Below are positions 41,545-50,864 of a stretch of DNA of 64,000 nt, piece after piece. Source of the stretch: Sphingomonas sp. CCH10-B3 (lineage in GTDB: Bacteria; Pseudomonadota; Alphaproteobacteria; Sphingomonadales; Sphingomonadaceae); NCBI RefSeq assembly GCF_001556185.1, contig NZ_LSIJ01000074.1, positions 1 through 64,000 on the forward strand, read 5' to 3'. The notes beneath the pieces are model-generated. The model was not told the DNA's origin and made no database searches. It worked only from the letters and a program-made list of their open reading frames with translations. The position numbers and the translations under genes were made by a program. Position 1 is the stretch's first letter. Each line of letters begins with the position of its first letter.

Positions 41545-42986
41545 CGCTCGTCCTCGATCACGACCGCGCGGGCGGTTACTGGGGCGCCGTATACGCCTTC
41601 ACTGCGATCAAGGGATTGCAGGTCATCATCGATGGCCCGGTCGGCTGCGAGAATCTGCCGGTGACGTCGGTGCTGCATTACACCGATGGTCTGCCACCGC
41701 ACGAGCTGCCGATCGTCGTCACCGGCCTCGGCGAGCAGGAGCTCGGCCGCGACGGCACCGAAGGCGCGATGAAGCGCGCGTGGAAGACGCTCGATCCCGA
41801 TCTGCCCGCCGTGGTGGTGACCGGCTCGATCGCCGAGATGATCGGCGGCGGCGTGACGCCTGAAGGCACCAATATCCAGCGTTTCCTGCCGCGCACGATC
41901 GACGAGGATCAGTGGCAGTCGGGCGACCGTGCGCTGACCTGGCTGTGGACGCAGTTCGGGCCGAAGAAAGTGCCGACCCCGAAGGTGCTGAAGGAGGGCG
42001 AAAAGCCCCGCGTCAACATCATCGGGCCGATGTATGGCACCTTCAACATGCCGAGCGATCTCGCCGAAATCCGGCGGCTGGTCGAGGGCATTGGCGCCGA
42101 GATCAACATGGTGTTCCCGCTCGGCAGCCATCTTGCCGATGTGCCCAAGCTGGCGAACGCGCATGTCAACATCTGCATGTACCGCGAATTCGGTCGCGGG
42201 CTGTGCGAGGCGCTGGAGCGGCCGTACCTGCAGGCACCGATCGGCCTTGAATCGACGACGCTGTTCCTGCGCAAACTCGGCGAGCTGACGGGCCTCGATC
42301 CCGAGCCCTTCATCGAGCGCGAAAAGCACACGACGATCAAACCGCTGTGGGATCTGTGGCGCTCGGTGACGCAGGATTTCTTCGCAACCGCGAGCTTCGC
42401 GGTGGTGGCGACCGAAACCTATGAGCGCGGCATCCGCAATTTCCTCGAAAACGATATGGGCCTGCCGTGCCACTTCTCGTTCCGGCGCACGGCGGGCGTG
42501 AAGCCCGACAATGCCGCCGTCCGCGAAGCAATCGCCAGCAACCCGCCGCTGATCATGTTCGGCAGCTATAACGAGCGGATGTACCTCGCCGAAGCGGGGG
42601 CGCGCAGCATCTACATCCCCGTGTCCTTCCCGGGCGCTGCGATCCGCCGCCACACGGGCACGCCGTACATGGGCTATTCGGGCGCGACCTATCTAATTCA
42701 GGAAGTGTGCAACGCGCTGTTCGACGCGCTGTTCAACATCATCCCGCTCAGCACCCAGCTCGACCAGGCCGAGGCGACGCCGGCACGGCTCGAGCGCGAA
42801 CTTGCCTGGGAAGACGAGGCCAAGGTCGCGCTCGATGCCGTCGTCGAGCGTGAGCCGGTGCTGGTGCGCATTTCCGCCGCCAAGCGCATCCGCGACGCCG
42901 CCGAGCGCGGGGCGCGCCGCGCGGGCGAAGCCAAGGTCACGACCGAGCGCCTCGCGCTCGCGATCAGCGAAAGCCGGAGCGTATGA
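41541..42986 (+). CDS. bchZ: Chlorophyllide reductase subunit Z
   Basis: This 481-residue NifK-like subunit opens [18 protein letters not shown], carries the cluster Cys in [14 protein letters not shown], then [19 protein letters not shown] and the C-terminal [29 protein letters not shown]. It completes the BchXYZ enzyme. The last ~60 residues end in the basic helix [19 protein letters not shown] typical of the subunit. Its stop overlaps another small ORF. Confidence 0.96.
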   Translation: MTLVLDHDRAGGYWGAVYAFTAIKGLQVIIDGPVGCENLPVTSVLHYTDGLPPHELPIVVTGLGEQELGRDGTEGAMKRAWKTLDPDLPAVVVTGSIAEMIGGGVTPEGTNIQRFLPRTIDEDQWQSGDRALTWLWTQFGPKKVPTPKVLKEGEKPRVNIIGPMYGTFNMPSDLAEIRRLVEGIGAEINMVFPLGSHLADVPKLANAHVNICMYREFGRGLCEALERPYLQAPIGLESTTLFLRKLGELTGLDPEPFIEREKHTTIKPLWDLWRSVTQDFFATASFAVVATETYERGIRNFLENDMGLPCHFSFRRTAGVKPDNAAVREAIASNPPLIMFGSYNERMYLAEAGARSIYIPVSFPGAAIRRHTGTPYMGYSGATYLIQEVCNALFDALFNIIPLSTQLDQAEATPARLERELAWEDEAKVALDAVVEREPVLVRISAAKRIRDAAERGARRAGEAKVTTERLALAISESRSV

Positions 42987-43141
42987 CGCTTCGCCACACC
43001 CTTTGCCATGCGGCCCCCAGCCGGGCCGATCGGCACCCACCATCCTCACGGCGCGTCGCGTCGGGTGGATACCGTCGGGGGACGCGTCCCGCGCGCCTGA
43101 TCTCGCCGGAACGACCGAAACTGAAGGAATCTGCGATATGA
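42983..43141 (+). CDS. Possible small ORF between bchZ and pufB
   Basis: A 52-residue frame starts in the bchZ stop (ATGA) and ends in the pufB start (ATGA). It is very basic (many Arg, [20 protein letters not shown]...), has no membrane segment and includes ATA and CGA codons. The position is that of pufQ in Rhodobacter, but the sequence is not PufQ-like. The stretch also carries a GC-rich leader and the pufB ribosome site (AAGGA), so this frame may be fortuitous and the region may be the puf leader. Confidence 0.3.
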   Translation: MTLRHTLCHAAPSRADRHPPSSRRVASGGYRRGTRPARLISPERPKLKESAI

Positions 43142-43359
43142 CAGACGAAAGACTGGGGCCGGGGACCTATATGACCCCGGAAGAAGCGAAGGAGTTCCAC
43201 TCCCTCTTTACCATCAGCATGGGGGTCTTCGTCCTCATCGCTGTGATCGCCCACTTCCTGGTTTGGCAGTGGCGCCCGTGGTTCCCCGGGACCGCGCCGT
43301 ACAAGGCCGGCATGGCGGCGACTGCGCCGATCCAGGCTCCGGTGGCCGGCAAGGCCTGA
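43138..43359 (+). CDS. pufB: Light-harvesting 1 beta polypeptide
   Basis: This 73-residue LH1 beta chain has a polar N-terminus, one membrane helix (TISMGVFVLIAVIAHFLVWQ) with the bacteriochlorophyll ligand His39, the second conserved His21 in EFHSLF, and the WRPW turn. The C-terminal Ala/Pro tail is longer than in many relatives. First gene of pufBALMC. Confidence 0.96.
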   Translation: MTDERLGPGTYMTPEEAKEFHSLFTISMGVFVLIAVIAHFLVWQWRPWFPGTAPYKAGMAATAPIQAPVAGKA

Positions 43360-43385
43360 TCAAGGGCAACTAAGGAGATCAAGTC

Positions 43386-43571
43386 ATGTGGAGAATGTGG
43401 ACAACCTTCGATGGACGCAGGATTCTTACGGCGCTGGCAGTGTTCCTGTTCACGCTCGCGATCCTCATCCACTTCATTCTGCTGAGCACCAATCGTTACA
43501 ATTGGCTCGAGGCACCCAATCCGCCGGCAGCAGCCGCTGCGGTGACGACGACGGCCGCTGCTGCGTCCTGA
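43386..43571 (+). CDS. pufA: Light-harvesting 1 alpha polypeptide
   Basis: This 61-residue LH1 alpha chain begins MWRMWTTFDGRRILTALAVF, has the BChl-binding His29 in AILIHFILLSTNRYNWLEA and an Ala/Thr-rich C-terminus. It forms the antenna ring with PufB around the reaction centre. A strong hairpin follows before pufL. Confidence 0.96.
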   Translation: MWRMWTTFDGRRILTALAVFLFTLAILIHFILLSTNRYNWLEAPNPPAAAAAVTTTAAAAS

Positions 43572-43582
43572 GTCAGCCTTCG

Positions 43583-43664
43583 GGCAATCAATTGCCGCAT
43601 CCAGGTGCGGTGGGGCGGACGTGACCTGATTGGCGCCAAAAGCGCCCAGGTCCGTCCAGTCCCC
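43583..43664 (+). other. pufA-pufL intercistronic mRNA hairpins
   Basis: Two stems lie between pufA and pufL: GGCAAT-CA-ATTGCC (43583-43596) and a long, interrupted stem (43612-43664) built from GGGGC/GTCCCC, GGAC/GTCC, GACCT/AGGTC and GGCGC/GCGCC around a caaaa loop. In Rhodobacter an equivalent intercistronic hairpin protects the pufBA mRNA 3' end so that LH1 is made in excess of reaction centre. The same role is inferred here. Confidence 0.75.
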
Positions 43665-43720
43665 GACGAAGGAATTTAACTGCCATCCCGTCGTCAGCCG
43701 GCGGGAGAAGGAGCTGATCC

Positions 43721-44545
43721 ATGGCACTCTTAAGTTTTGAACGGAAATACCGGGTTAGAGGCGGCACGCTCGTCGGCGGCGATCTGTTCGATTTCTGGAT
43801 TGGCCCCTTCTATGTCGGCTTTTTCGGGGTCACGACCGCGCTGTTCGCGACGCTCGGCACTGCGCTCATCATTTATGGCGCATCGCTCGGGCCGACATGG
43901 AACCCGTGGCTTATCAGTATCGCACCGCCCGATCTGAAATATGGGCTTGGCCTTGCGCCGCTCAAGGAAGGCGGGCTGTGGCAGATCATCACGATCTGCG
44001 CGACCGGTGCCTTTTGTTCTTGGGCGCTGCGCGAAGTCGAAATCTGCCGCAAGCTGGGCATGGGTTATCATGTCCCGATCGGCTTCAGCTTCGCGATCCT
44101 CGCTTATGTGACGCTGGTGGTGTTCCGCCCGCTGCTGCTGGGCGCGTGGCATTATGGCTTCCCATACGGGATCTTCAGCCATCTCGATTGGGTGTCGAAC
44201 ACCGGCTACCAATATCTGCACTTCCACTACAACCCGGCGCACATGATCGCGGTGAGCTTCTTCTTCACCACGACCCTCGCGCTCGCGCTGCACGGTGGGC
44301 TGGTGCTGTCGGCGGTCAATCCGCAGCCGGGCGAGGATGTGAAGTCGCCCGAATATGAAGACGCCTTCTTCCGCGACACGATCGGCTATTCGATCGGCAC
44401 GCTCGGCATCCACCGGCTGGGCCTGTTCCTCGCGATCGCCGCGGTGTTCTGGAGCGCGGTCTGCATCATCATCTCTGGCCCGCTGTGGACTCGCGGTTGG
44501 CCCGAATGGTGGACCTGGTGGCTCAACCTGCCGATCTGGGCCTGA
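43721..44545 (+). CDS. pufL: Photosynthetic reaction centre subunit L
   Basis: This 274-residue L subunit starts [20 protein letters not shown], has five membrane helices, the special-pair and accessory BChl histidines around [20 protein letters not shown] and [16 protein letters not shown], and iron/quinone-side His in [21 protein letters not shown] precedes the ATG. Confidence 0.98.
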   Translation: MALLSFERKYRVRGGTLVGGDLFDFWIGPFYVGFFGVTTALFATLGTALIIYGASLGPTWNPWLISIAPPDLKYGLGLAPLKEGGLWQIITICATGAFCSWALREVEICRKLGMGYHVPIGFSFAILAYVTLVVFRPLLLGAWHYGFPYGIFSHLDWVSNTGYQYLHFHYNPAHMIAVSFFFTTTLALALHGGLVLSAVNPQPGEDVKSPEYEDAFFRDTIGYSIGTLGIHRLGLFLAIAAVFWSAVCIIISGPLWTRGWPEWWTWWLNLPIWA

Positions 44546-44562
44546 AGGGGAGGGCGAAACTC

Positions 44563-45537
44563 ATGGCTAGCTATCAAAATATCTTCACCCAGGTGCAGCT
44601 CCGCGCTGCACCGGAAATGGGGCCGCCAACCAAGGGCGACGAGGACCCCCGTACGCAGCCCGCCGGCTTCCTGTACTGGGCGGGCAAGATCGGCAACGCG
44701 CAGATCGGCCCGATCTATCTCGGCTGGCTCGGCGTCCTGTCGATGGTGTTCGGCGTGATCGCGTTCGAGATCATCGGTCTCAACATGCTGGCGTCGGTCA
44801 ACTGGAGCCCGGTGCAGTTCGTCCGTCAGCTGCCCTGGCTCGCGCTGGAGCCGCCGGGGCCGCAATATGGCCTGCGCATCCTGCCCCCGCTCGCCGAAGG
44901 CGGCTGGTGGCTGATCGCTGGCTTCTTCCTGACCGCGTCGATCCTGCTGTGGTGGGTGCGCACTTATCGCCGCGCGCTGGCGCTCGGCATGGGGACGCAT
45001 GTTGCCTGGGCGTTCGCGTCGGCAATCTGGCTCTATCTCGTGCTCGGCTTCATCCGCCCGGTGCTGATGGGCAGCTGGTCCGAAGCGGTGCCGTTCGGCA
45101 TCTTCCCCCACCTCGATTGGACCGCGGCCTTCTCGATCCGCTACGGCAACCTGTTCTACGATCCCTTCCACGCACTCTCGATCGCCTTCCTCTATGGCTC
45201 GACGCTGCTGTTTGCGATGCATGGCGGCACGATCCTGGCCGTTGGTCGGTATGGCGGTGAACGCGAAATCGAGCAGATTACCGACCGCGGGACGGCGTCC
45301 GAACGCGCCGCTCTGTTCTGGCGGTGGACGATGGGCTTCAACGCGACGATGGAATCGATCCACCGCTGGGCGTGGTGGTTCGCGGTGCTGACGACGCTGA
45401 CCGGCGGCATCGGCATCCTGCTGACCGGCACCGTGGTCGACAATTGGTATCTGTGGGCGCAGCAGCACGGCTATGCGCCGAGCTATCCTTCGACGGGCGT
45501 GGTCGATCCCGCCACTTTGCCGGGAGCAGCGAAATGA
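44563..45537 (+). CDS. pufM: Photosynthetic reaction centre subunit M
   Basis: This 324-residue M subunit has [15 protein letters not shown] at the start, five helices, the His residues in [20 protein letters not shown] and [22 protein letters not shown], the iron-binding Glu in [12 protein letters not shown] and [16 protein letters not shown]. The C-terminal YAPSYPSTG tail is as in species with bound PufC. ATGA overlap with pufC. Confidence 0.98.
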   Translation: MASYQNIFTQVQLRAAPEMGPPTKGDEDPRTQPAGFLYWAGKIGNAQIGPIYLGWLGVLSMVFGVIAFEIIGLNMLASVNWSPVQFVRQLPWLALEPPGPQYGLRILPPLAEGGWWLIAGFFLTASILLWWVRTYRRALALGMGTHVAWAFASAIWLYLVLGFIRPVLMGSWSEAVPFGIFPHLDWTAAFSIRYGNLFYDPFHALSIAFLYGSTLLFAMHGGTILAVGRYGGEREIEQITDRGTASERAALFWRWTMGFNATMESIHRWAWWFAVLTTLTGGIGILLTGTVVDNWYLWAQQHGYAPSYPSTGVVDPATLPGAAK

Positions 45538-46658
45538 GCGGTCCTTGGAACATCCTCCGCGTTGCCGCGATCGGCGGCGCCGCGCTTGGCCTAGCCGGGT
45601 GCGAACTCGGCCCGAAGAAGAGCGAGCAGACCGGCTTCCGCGGCACGGGCGGTGATCAGATCATCGCGGTCAACCGGCTGACCGCGCAGCCGGTCCCCGC
45701 GCCGCCGTTCCCGCTGCCGGCCGACGGTGGCCCGACGGCGGGCGAAACCTATCAGAATGTGCAGGTGCTGAAAGGCGTCAGTGCCGAGCGCTTCAACTAT
45801 CTGATGGCGTCGATGAACAACTGGATCGCGCCCACTGAGGGCGATCCCGCCAAGGTCGGCTGCAATTACTGCCACAACCCCGAAAACATGGCCTCGGACG
45901 AGAAATATACCAAGGTCGTGGCGCGGCGGATGTTGCAGATGACGATCAACATCAACGGCAACTGGTCGACGCACGTGAAAGGCACAGGCGTCACCTGCTG
46001 GACGTGCCACCGTGGCAATGCGGTGCCGCAGTATAAATGGGCGATGGCGCCCGAGCCCGGCGGCCGCCTGATGGGCAACAAGCGCGGACAGAATACGCCG
46101 ACGCCGACGGTGGCCTATGCCTCGCTGCCCTATGATCCGTTCTCGCTCTATATCCAGGGCGCCCAGAATGCCCGCGTCCAGGGGAATACGGCCTTGCCGA
46201 CCGGCAAGCCCGGCGGATCGATCGCGCGTACCGAGCAGACCTATGCCTTCATGATGCATATGTCGTCGTCGCTGAACGTCAATTGCACCTATTGCCACAA
46301 CACGGATTCGTTCAGCAGCTGGTCGAACAGCCGGCCGCAACGGGCGCAGGCGTGGTATGGCATCCGCATGGTGCGCGACACCAACAATGCGTACATCACC
46401 TCGCTCGCGTCGGTGTTCCCGGCCAATCGCAAGGGACCGCATGGCGACCCGTACAAGGTCAATTGCACGACCTGCCACCAGGGGCTGAACAAGCCGATGG
46501 CCGGGGTGAGCATGCTCGCCGACTATCCGATGCTCGCGCCCGCAAAGGTGGCGAACGCGGTGGTGGCACCTGCGCCAGCGACCGGTACGGCGCCTGCCAA
46601 GCCTGCTGCGGCGGCGCCCGTTGCACCTGCGGCATCGACGCCGGTCGGCACCAAGTAA
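45534..46658 (+). CDS. pufC: Reaction-centre tetrahaem cytochrome c subunit
   Basis: This 374-residue lipoprotein (lipobox LGLAGC, Cys23) has four CxxCH sites: CNYCH, CWTCH, CTYCH and CTTCH, with paired Met ligands upstream of each ([29 protein letters not shown]). It reduces the photo-oxidised special pair from the periplasm. The C-terminal Ala/Pro-rich tail is an extension. Its maturation requires the ccm system encoded nearby. Confidence 0.97.
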   Translation: MSGPWNILRVAAIGGAALGLAGCELGPKKSEQTGFRGTGGDQIIAVNRLTAQPVPAPPFPLPADGGPTAGETYQNVQVLKGVSAERFNYLMASMNNWIAPTEGDPAKVGCNYCHNPENMASDEKYTKVVARRMLQMTININGNWSTHVKGTGVTCWTCHRGNAVPQYKWAMAPEPGGRLMGNKRGQNTPTPTVAYASLPYDPFSLYIQGAQNARVQGNTALPTGKPGGSIARTEQTYAFMMHMSSSLNVNCTYCHNTDSFSSWSNSRPQRAQAWYGIRMVRDTNNAYITSLASVFPANRKGPHGDPYKVNCTTCHQGLNKPMAGVSMLADYPMLAPAKVANAVVAPAPATGTAPAKPAAAAPVAPAASTPVGTK

Positions 46659-46690
46659 CCGGCCGTTCGGCCGATGTCTGAGGGACGACG

Positions 46691-47410
46691 ATGACTCTGT
46701 TCGGAGCCATCGTCGTCCTTCACGTTTTGGCGGGCGCGACCGGGCTGATCGCCTTTTGGGCGCCGATCGCGTCGCGCAAGGGCGGCAAGGTCCACCGCCG
46801 ATGGGGCGACGTCGCCGCGCGCGCGCTGATGGTTGCGGGCGGCCTTGCCATCGCGATGGCGCTGCTGTCGCTCTATGGCCCCGAGCAGCGCCTGCCGATG
46901 ATCAAGGACCGCGCGCTGTTCGCGGGGCTGTTCGGCTGGATGATGCTGTACCTCGGGCTGCTGACGATCGGCTTTGCCGATTACGGGCTGGCGGTCGCGC
47001 GCTACCGGAGCAGCCGTGCGGAACTGCGGGGGGTGCGACATCAGGCGCTGTTCGCGGTCGTGATTGCGTCGGCGATCAATTGCGGCGTCGTCGGCTTCAC
47101 GCTCGGCCAGCCGCTGATGATGCTGGTCGCGGCGATCGGACTGATCGCGATGGCGACGCAGCTTTTCTATATCTGGGCGCCGGTGGTGCAGCCTCGCGCA
47201 TACATCCAGCAGCATTTCCGATCGCTGCTCGGCATGGGGATTTCGGCCTATACCGCCTTCCTGTCGGTCGGGCTGATCAGGCTGGTGCCCGACCATGTCT
47301 TCAATCCGCTGATCTGGGCCGTGCCGAGCATCGTCGGCGTGTCGCTGATCATCGCCTTCACCATCCGCACCGCGCCGCCGCGCAAGGTCAGCGCCGCGTC
47401 AGGTCGCTGA
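46691..47410 (+). CDS. Multipass membrane protein at the end of the puf region
   Basis: This 239-residue protein has about seven helices, with VVLHVLAGATGLIAFW, KGGKVHRRWGDVAARAL and later IQQHFRSLLGMGISAYTAF. The H...HRRxG pattern resembles uncharacterised DUF2306-like membrane proteins; no function can be named. It follows pufC by 32 bases on the same strand and its end overlaps the convergent crtD by 23 bases. Confidence 0.6.
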   Translation: MTLFGAIVVLHVLAGATGLIAFWAPIASRKGGKVHRRWGDVAARALMVAGGLAIAMALLSLYGPEQRLPMIKDRALFAGLFGWMMLYLGLLTIGFADYGLAVARYRSSRAELRGVRHQALFAVVIASAINCGVVGFTLGQPLMMLVAAIGLIAMATQLFYIWAPVVQPRAYIQQHFRSLLGMGISAYTAFLSVGLIRLVPDHVFNPLIWAVPSIVGVSLIIAFTIRTAPPRKVSAASGR

Positions 47411-48884
47411 CGATCCGCTCCGCGGCGAGCCGCCCCGACAGGCTCGCCATCGGCAGTCCCGCGCCGGGATGCACCCCGCCGCCCGCCAGATAAAGCCCCG
47501 GCAGCTTGCTCGCTGCGCCCGGTCGCTGGAACGGCGTGCGCCAGCCGTGCGCGGCAAGGCCGTAGAGCGCGCCGCCGGTGGCGGGAAAGAGCGCTTCATA
47601 CTTCGCCGGCGACACCAGCAGCGCGGTGTCGGGCGTATAGGCAATGTCGAGCCCGCAGCGCTTGAGGAAACCGAAAGTCGCGGCCTCGCATGCCGCGACT
47701 TCGGCCGCGCTCGGGCCGGGGCCGTCGCCATTGGCGGGGGCATTGACGATGAGCTGGAGTCGCTCCGGCCCTTCGCCGACGCGCGCGCCGCGATCGTCGC
47801 GGTCCTGCGCGCAGACATAGATCGTCGGCTTGCCCGGGAGCTTGCCCGCCCCGAAGATCGCGTCGAACTCGGCGCGGTAATCGTCGGAGAAGAAGACATT
47901 GTGCCGCACGAGCGGGAAGCCGCTGGTGGGGGCATTGACCATCCAAGTCATGCTCGACAGCGAGCGCTGCATCCGCTCGGCCCCCGGCGTCGCCCGCCGA
48001 GCGGCATCGCCGAACTTGCCGACCGCGAGTGCCGCCGGATCGGCATTGCACAACAGCGCGCTGCCGCGGATCTCTTCGCCATCCGCCAGCCGCACCCCGA
48101 CCGCGCGCCCGCCCTCGACGATCAGCGCCTCGACCCCCGCGTTATAGCGGAAGGACGCGCCGTTGCGCACCGCGAGCGCTTCGATCGCCTGGGCAATCGC
48201 GTGCATGCCGTCCTGCGCGAGCCACACGCCCTGCTGCTCGACATGAGCGATCAGCATCAGCGTCGCGGGCGCGGCAAAGGGCGAGGCGCCGCAATAGGTG
48301 GCATAGCGCCCGAACAACTGCCGCAGCCGCGCGTCCTTGAAATGCCGGGTGAGCGCGCGCCACAACGACTGGTGCGGCTTGATCGCCAGCGCGTCGGGCA
48401 GGCGGCGCAGTCCGATGCGCGTCATCAGCGTGATCGGGGTCGGGCGCGATCCTTCGAGGAAACTGTTCAGCAGAACGTCGTAGATCGCCTTGGCCTCAGC
48501 ACTGAAGGCGCTGTACCCCTTCACCTCGGCGCTTCCGAAGAAATCGCCGATCGAGGCTTGGGTCGCGGCCTGATCGGCGAACAGGTCGAAGATGCCGCGA
48601 TCGTCCCAGGCATGGCGCGCGAGCAGCTCGGTGGGGGCGAGCCGCACTTCGCGCGCGAAATCGCCGCCGCTCTCCACAAACAGCCGCTCGAACACCCAGC
48701 GCATCGTGAACACCGTCGGCCCGGCATCGATCGCCGCACCTGCGACCTGCACTTGCCGCAGCTTGCCGCCCGGCGTCGGCTGGCGCTCGAGCACCAGCAC
48801 CGGCACCCCGCGCGCGGCGAGCAGCGCGGCGGCGCTCAGGCCGCCCATGCCGGCACCGATGATGAGAACGGGGGCCTGGGTCAT
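47388..48884 (-). CDS. crtD: Carotenoid 3,4-desaturase CrtD (phytoene-desaturase family)
   Basis: This 498-residue FAD desaturase has the dinucleotide motif VLIIGAGMGGLSAAALLAARG, PTPGGKLRQVQVAGAAIDAGPTVFTMRWVFE (a segment characteristic of CrtD rather than CrtI), ATYCGASPFAAPATLMLI, and C-terminal GLYLAGGGVHPGAGLPMASLSGRLAAE. CrtD would introduce the 3,4 double bond into 1-hydroxy carotenoids after CrtC. It is separated from crtC and crtF by the bch/puf operon, unlike the compact crtCDF order. CrtI is an alternative but less likely reading. Confidence 0.85.
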   Translation of the reverse strand: MTQAPVLIIGAGMGGLSAAALLAARGVPVLVLERQPTPGGKLRQVQVAGAAIDAGPTVFTMRWVFERLFVESGGDFAREVRLAPTELLARHAWDDRGIFDLFADQAATQASIGDFFGSAEVKGYSAFSAEAKAIYDVLLNSFLEGSRPTPITLMTRIGLRRLPDALAIKPHQSLWRALTRHFKDARLRQLFGRYATYCGASPFAAPATLMLIAHVEQQGVWLAQDGMHAIAQAIEALAVRNGASFRYNAGVEALIVEGGRAVGVRLADGEEIRGSALLCNADPAALAVGKFGDAARRATPGAERMQRSLSSMTWMVNAPTSGFPLVRHNVFFSDDYRAEFDAIFGAGKLPGKPTIYVCAQDRDDRGARVGEGPERLQLIVNAPANGDGPGPSAAEVAACEAATFGFLKRCGLDIAYTPDTALLVSPAKYEALFPATGGALYGLAAHGWRTPFQRPGAASKLPGLYLAGGGVHPGAGLPMASLSGRLAAERIVSDLTRR

Positions 48885-49012
48885 GGGGCGGGCGTCAGGA
48901 TGAAATTGGCCGCACGCGGTTGCATCGCGGCAGCGCTATCACGCAGGGCGCGGGCGCGACAGGTGCTTTTTGGGGGTAGTGGCAGCGAGTCCAGATGCGG
49001 ATGGAGCGAGCG

Positions 49013-49948
49013 TCAAACCTCGTGTCGACCAAAGGCAACACCCGGGCGGGGGCTTTCGTCGACGCGCAGCTCGAAGATGTCGGGGCGGGCATAATGGCCG
49101 ACGACGTCGAAGTCATAGCGCGCCCGGATGATCTCGCCCGGATCGATCGTCGCGGTGACGAGCCCGGCGTCGCCTTCCAGCGGCCCGGCGAGCACATCGC
49201 CGAGCGGCCCCACGATCATGCTGCCGCCGCGGATCAGCGGCTTGTCGTCGGGCCAGCCGTCGCGGCTAAGGCCCAGCGCGGCGGGGCTCGGCTGGACTTG
49301 GCAGGCGCACACGACGAAGCAGCGGCCTTCATGCGCGATGTGGCGCATCGTGCTGCGCCAGATGTCGCGATCATCGACGGTCGGCGCGCACCAGATCTCG
49401 ACGCCTTTCGCATACATGGCGGTGCGCAGCAGCGGCATATGGTTTTCCCAGCAGATGGCCGCTCCCAGCCGCCCGGCAGGGCTGTCGACCACCGGCAGCG
49501 TCGATCCGTCGCCCAGCCCCCAGACCAGCCGTTCGGCAGCGGTCGGCATCAGCTTGCGGTGCTTGGCGACAAGGCCCTCGGCGGGATCGAAGAACAGCGC
49601 GGTGCAGAACAGCGTCGCGCCCTGGCGCTCGATTACGCCGATGACGATGCTGGCGCCGGTGCGCGCCGACAGGCCGGCGAGTGCTGTGACTTCGGGGCCG
49701 TCGAGGTCGATCGCCTGCGCGTGATAGGCGGCAAAGGCTTCGCGGCCTTCGGGCAGGCGATAGCCGAGCCGCGTGCCAAAGCCCTCGCCCTTGGGGTAGC
49801 CGCCGAGCAGCGCCTCGGGCATCACCACGACCGCCGCGCCCGAAGCGAGGATCGCGGTCTCACAGCCAAGGATGCGATCGAGCGTCGCGGCAGTGCCCGC
49901 GGGATCGGTGCCGAGCTGAAGCGCGGCGAGGGTGACGGGGTCGGTCAT
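49013..49948 (-). CDS. Nitrilase-superfamily carbon-nitrogen hydrolase
   Basis: This 311-residue nitrilase-fold enzyme has the Glu-Lys-Cys triad: Glu45 in [13 protein letters not shown], Lys132 in [12 protein letters not shown] and Cys166 in [17 protein letters not shown]. The [11 protein letters not shown] and CWENHMP contexts resemble true aliphatic nitrilases rather than amidases, but the substrate is unproven. Cytosolic. It stands between crtD and the imu cassette and diverges from imuA. Confidence 0.88.
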   Translation of the reverse strand: MTDPVTLAALQLGTDPAGTAATLDRILGCETAILASGAAVVVMPEALLGGYPKGEGFGTRLGYRLPEGREAFAAYHAQAIDLDGPEVTALAGLSARTGASIVIGVIERQGATLFCTALFFDPAEGLVAKHRKLMPTAAERLVWGLGDGSTLPVVDSPAGRLGAAICWENHMPLLRTAMYAKGVEIWCAPTVDDRDIWRSTMRHIAHEGRCFVVCACQVQPSPAALGLSRDGWPDDKPLIRGGSMIVGPLGDVLAGPLEGDAGLVTATIDPGEIIRARYDFDVVGHYARPDIFELRVDESPRPGVAFGRHEV

Positions 49949-50056
49949 CGGCGAAGCTTAGCGGTACGGGCCGTGGCTGGGAATGGCGTGGGCGTGCGCG
50001 ATTGGGTCAGCCGGGGAGCAGCGATGCTTGACTCATGCTCGCCACAAGCCGAAAAA

Positions 50057-50071
50057 GAACATATCAGGAAC
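50057..50071. promoter_or_regulatory. LexA box upstream of imuA
   Basis: GAAC-ATATCAG-GAAC is a perfect alphaproteobacterial LexA site (GAAC-N7-GAAC direct repeat). It ends 4 bases before the imuA ATG, so bound LexA would overlap the ribosome site and start region. This fits SOS control of the imu cassette. Confidence 0.88.
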
Positions 50072-50075
50072 AGAT

Positions 50076-50864
50076 ATGCCCGATTCGGCGGAGATCATTG
50101 CCAGTTTGCGGCAGCGCATTGCCGCTGTCGAGCGCGTGCGCGCCAAGGAGGCGCCGTGTCTGGTTGCGACCGGGCATGCGGGGATCGATTCCGCGCTCGG
50201 CGGCGGGCTGGCGCGTGCCGGGGTGCACGAGCTGTTCGCGCAAGGACAGGACGATAGCGGTTGCGCGGGCGGCTTTGCGGCAATGCTCGCGAGCCGGATT
50301 GCGGGGGCCGAGACTCCCGCGACGATCTTCTGGCTGCGCGAGGCAAGTGCCGAGCGGCGCGGGGGGTGTCTGCATGCGCCGGGGCTGGCCGAACTCGGGC
50401 TCGATCCGGGGCGGGTGGTGCTCGGCGTGCTCGACGATCCGGCGAGCTTGCTCAAGGTCGCCAACGACGTCGTGCGCTGCCCCGATGTCGCGGTCGCGGT
50501 GATCGAGCTGTGGCGCGAACCGCGCGTGCTCGACCTTACCGCGAGCCGGCGGCTGACGGTCGCCGCCGAAGCCTCGGGCGTCACCGTGCTGATGCTGCGC
50601 GCCGAGGCCGAGCCGTCGCCTAGTGCTGCACACACGCGCTGGTCGGTGGCGGCGGCCGCTGCCGCGCCGCTCGACGCCGAGGCGCCGGGGCATCCGACGC
50701 TCGATGTTCAATTATTGCGCCAGCGCGGCGGTCGCGCCGATTTGGGCTGGCGTGTGGAGTGGGACCGTGACGCGAAGATTTTCCGAGACGCGGCGCTTTC
50801 TGGCGCTCTACTGGCCACATCTGGCGGCGGACCGCTGGCGCCGCACGAACGGCGCAGCGGATAG
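50076..50864 (+). CDS. imuA: ImuA, SOS mutagenesis accessory protein
   Basis: This 262-residue RecA-like or SulA-like protein opens with IIASLRQRIAAVERVRAKEA, then ATGHAGIDSALGGGLARAGVHELFA, FWLREASAERRGG and DVAVAVIELWREPRVLDLTASRRL, as in ImuA. It partners with ImuB in translesion synthesis. ATG 50076 directly follows the LexA box. imuB starts inside it, overlapping by 98 bases. Confidence 0.9.
   Translation: MPDSAEIIASLRQRIAAVERVRAKEAPCLVATGHAGIDSALGGGLARAGVHELFAQGQDDSGCAGGFAAMLASRIAGAETPATIFWLREASAERRGGCLHAPGLAELGLDPGRVVLGVLDDPASLLKVANDVVRCPDVAVAVIELWREPRVLDLTASRRLTVAAEASGVTVLMLRAEAEPSPSAAHTRWSVAAAAAAPLDAEAPGHPTLDVQLLRQRGGRADLGWRVEWDRDAKIFRDAALSGALLATSGGGPLAPHERRSG

Noticed and set aside
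42983..43141. pufQ
   Set aside because: The position fits but the encoded peptide is basic and has no membrane helix, so it is listed only as an unknown small ORF.
47388..48884. Phytoene desaturase crtI
   Set aside because: The GPTVFTMRWVFE segment and association with crtC/crtF favour CrtD, though a profile comparison would settle it.
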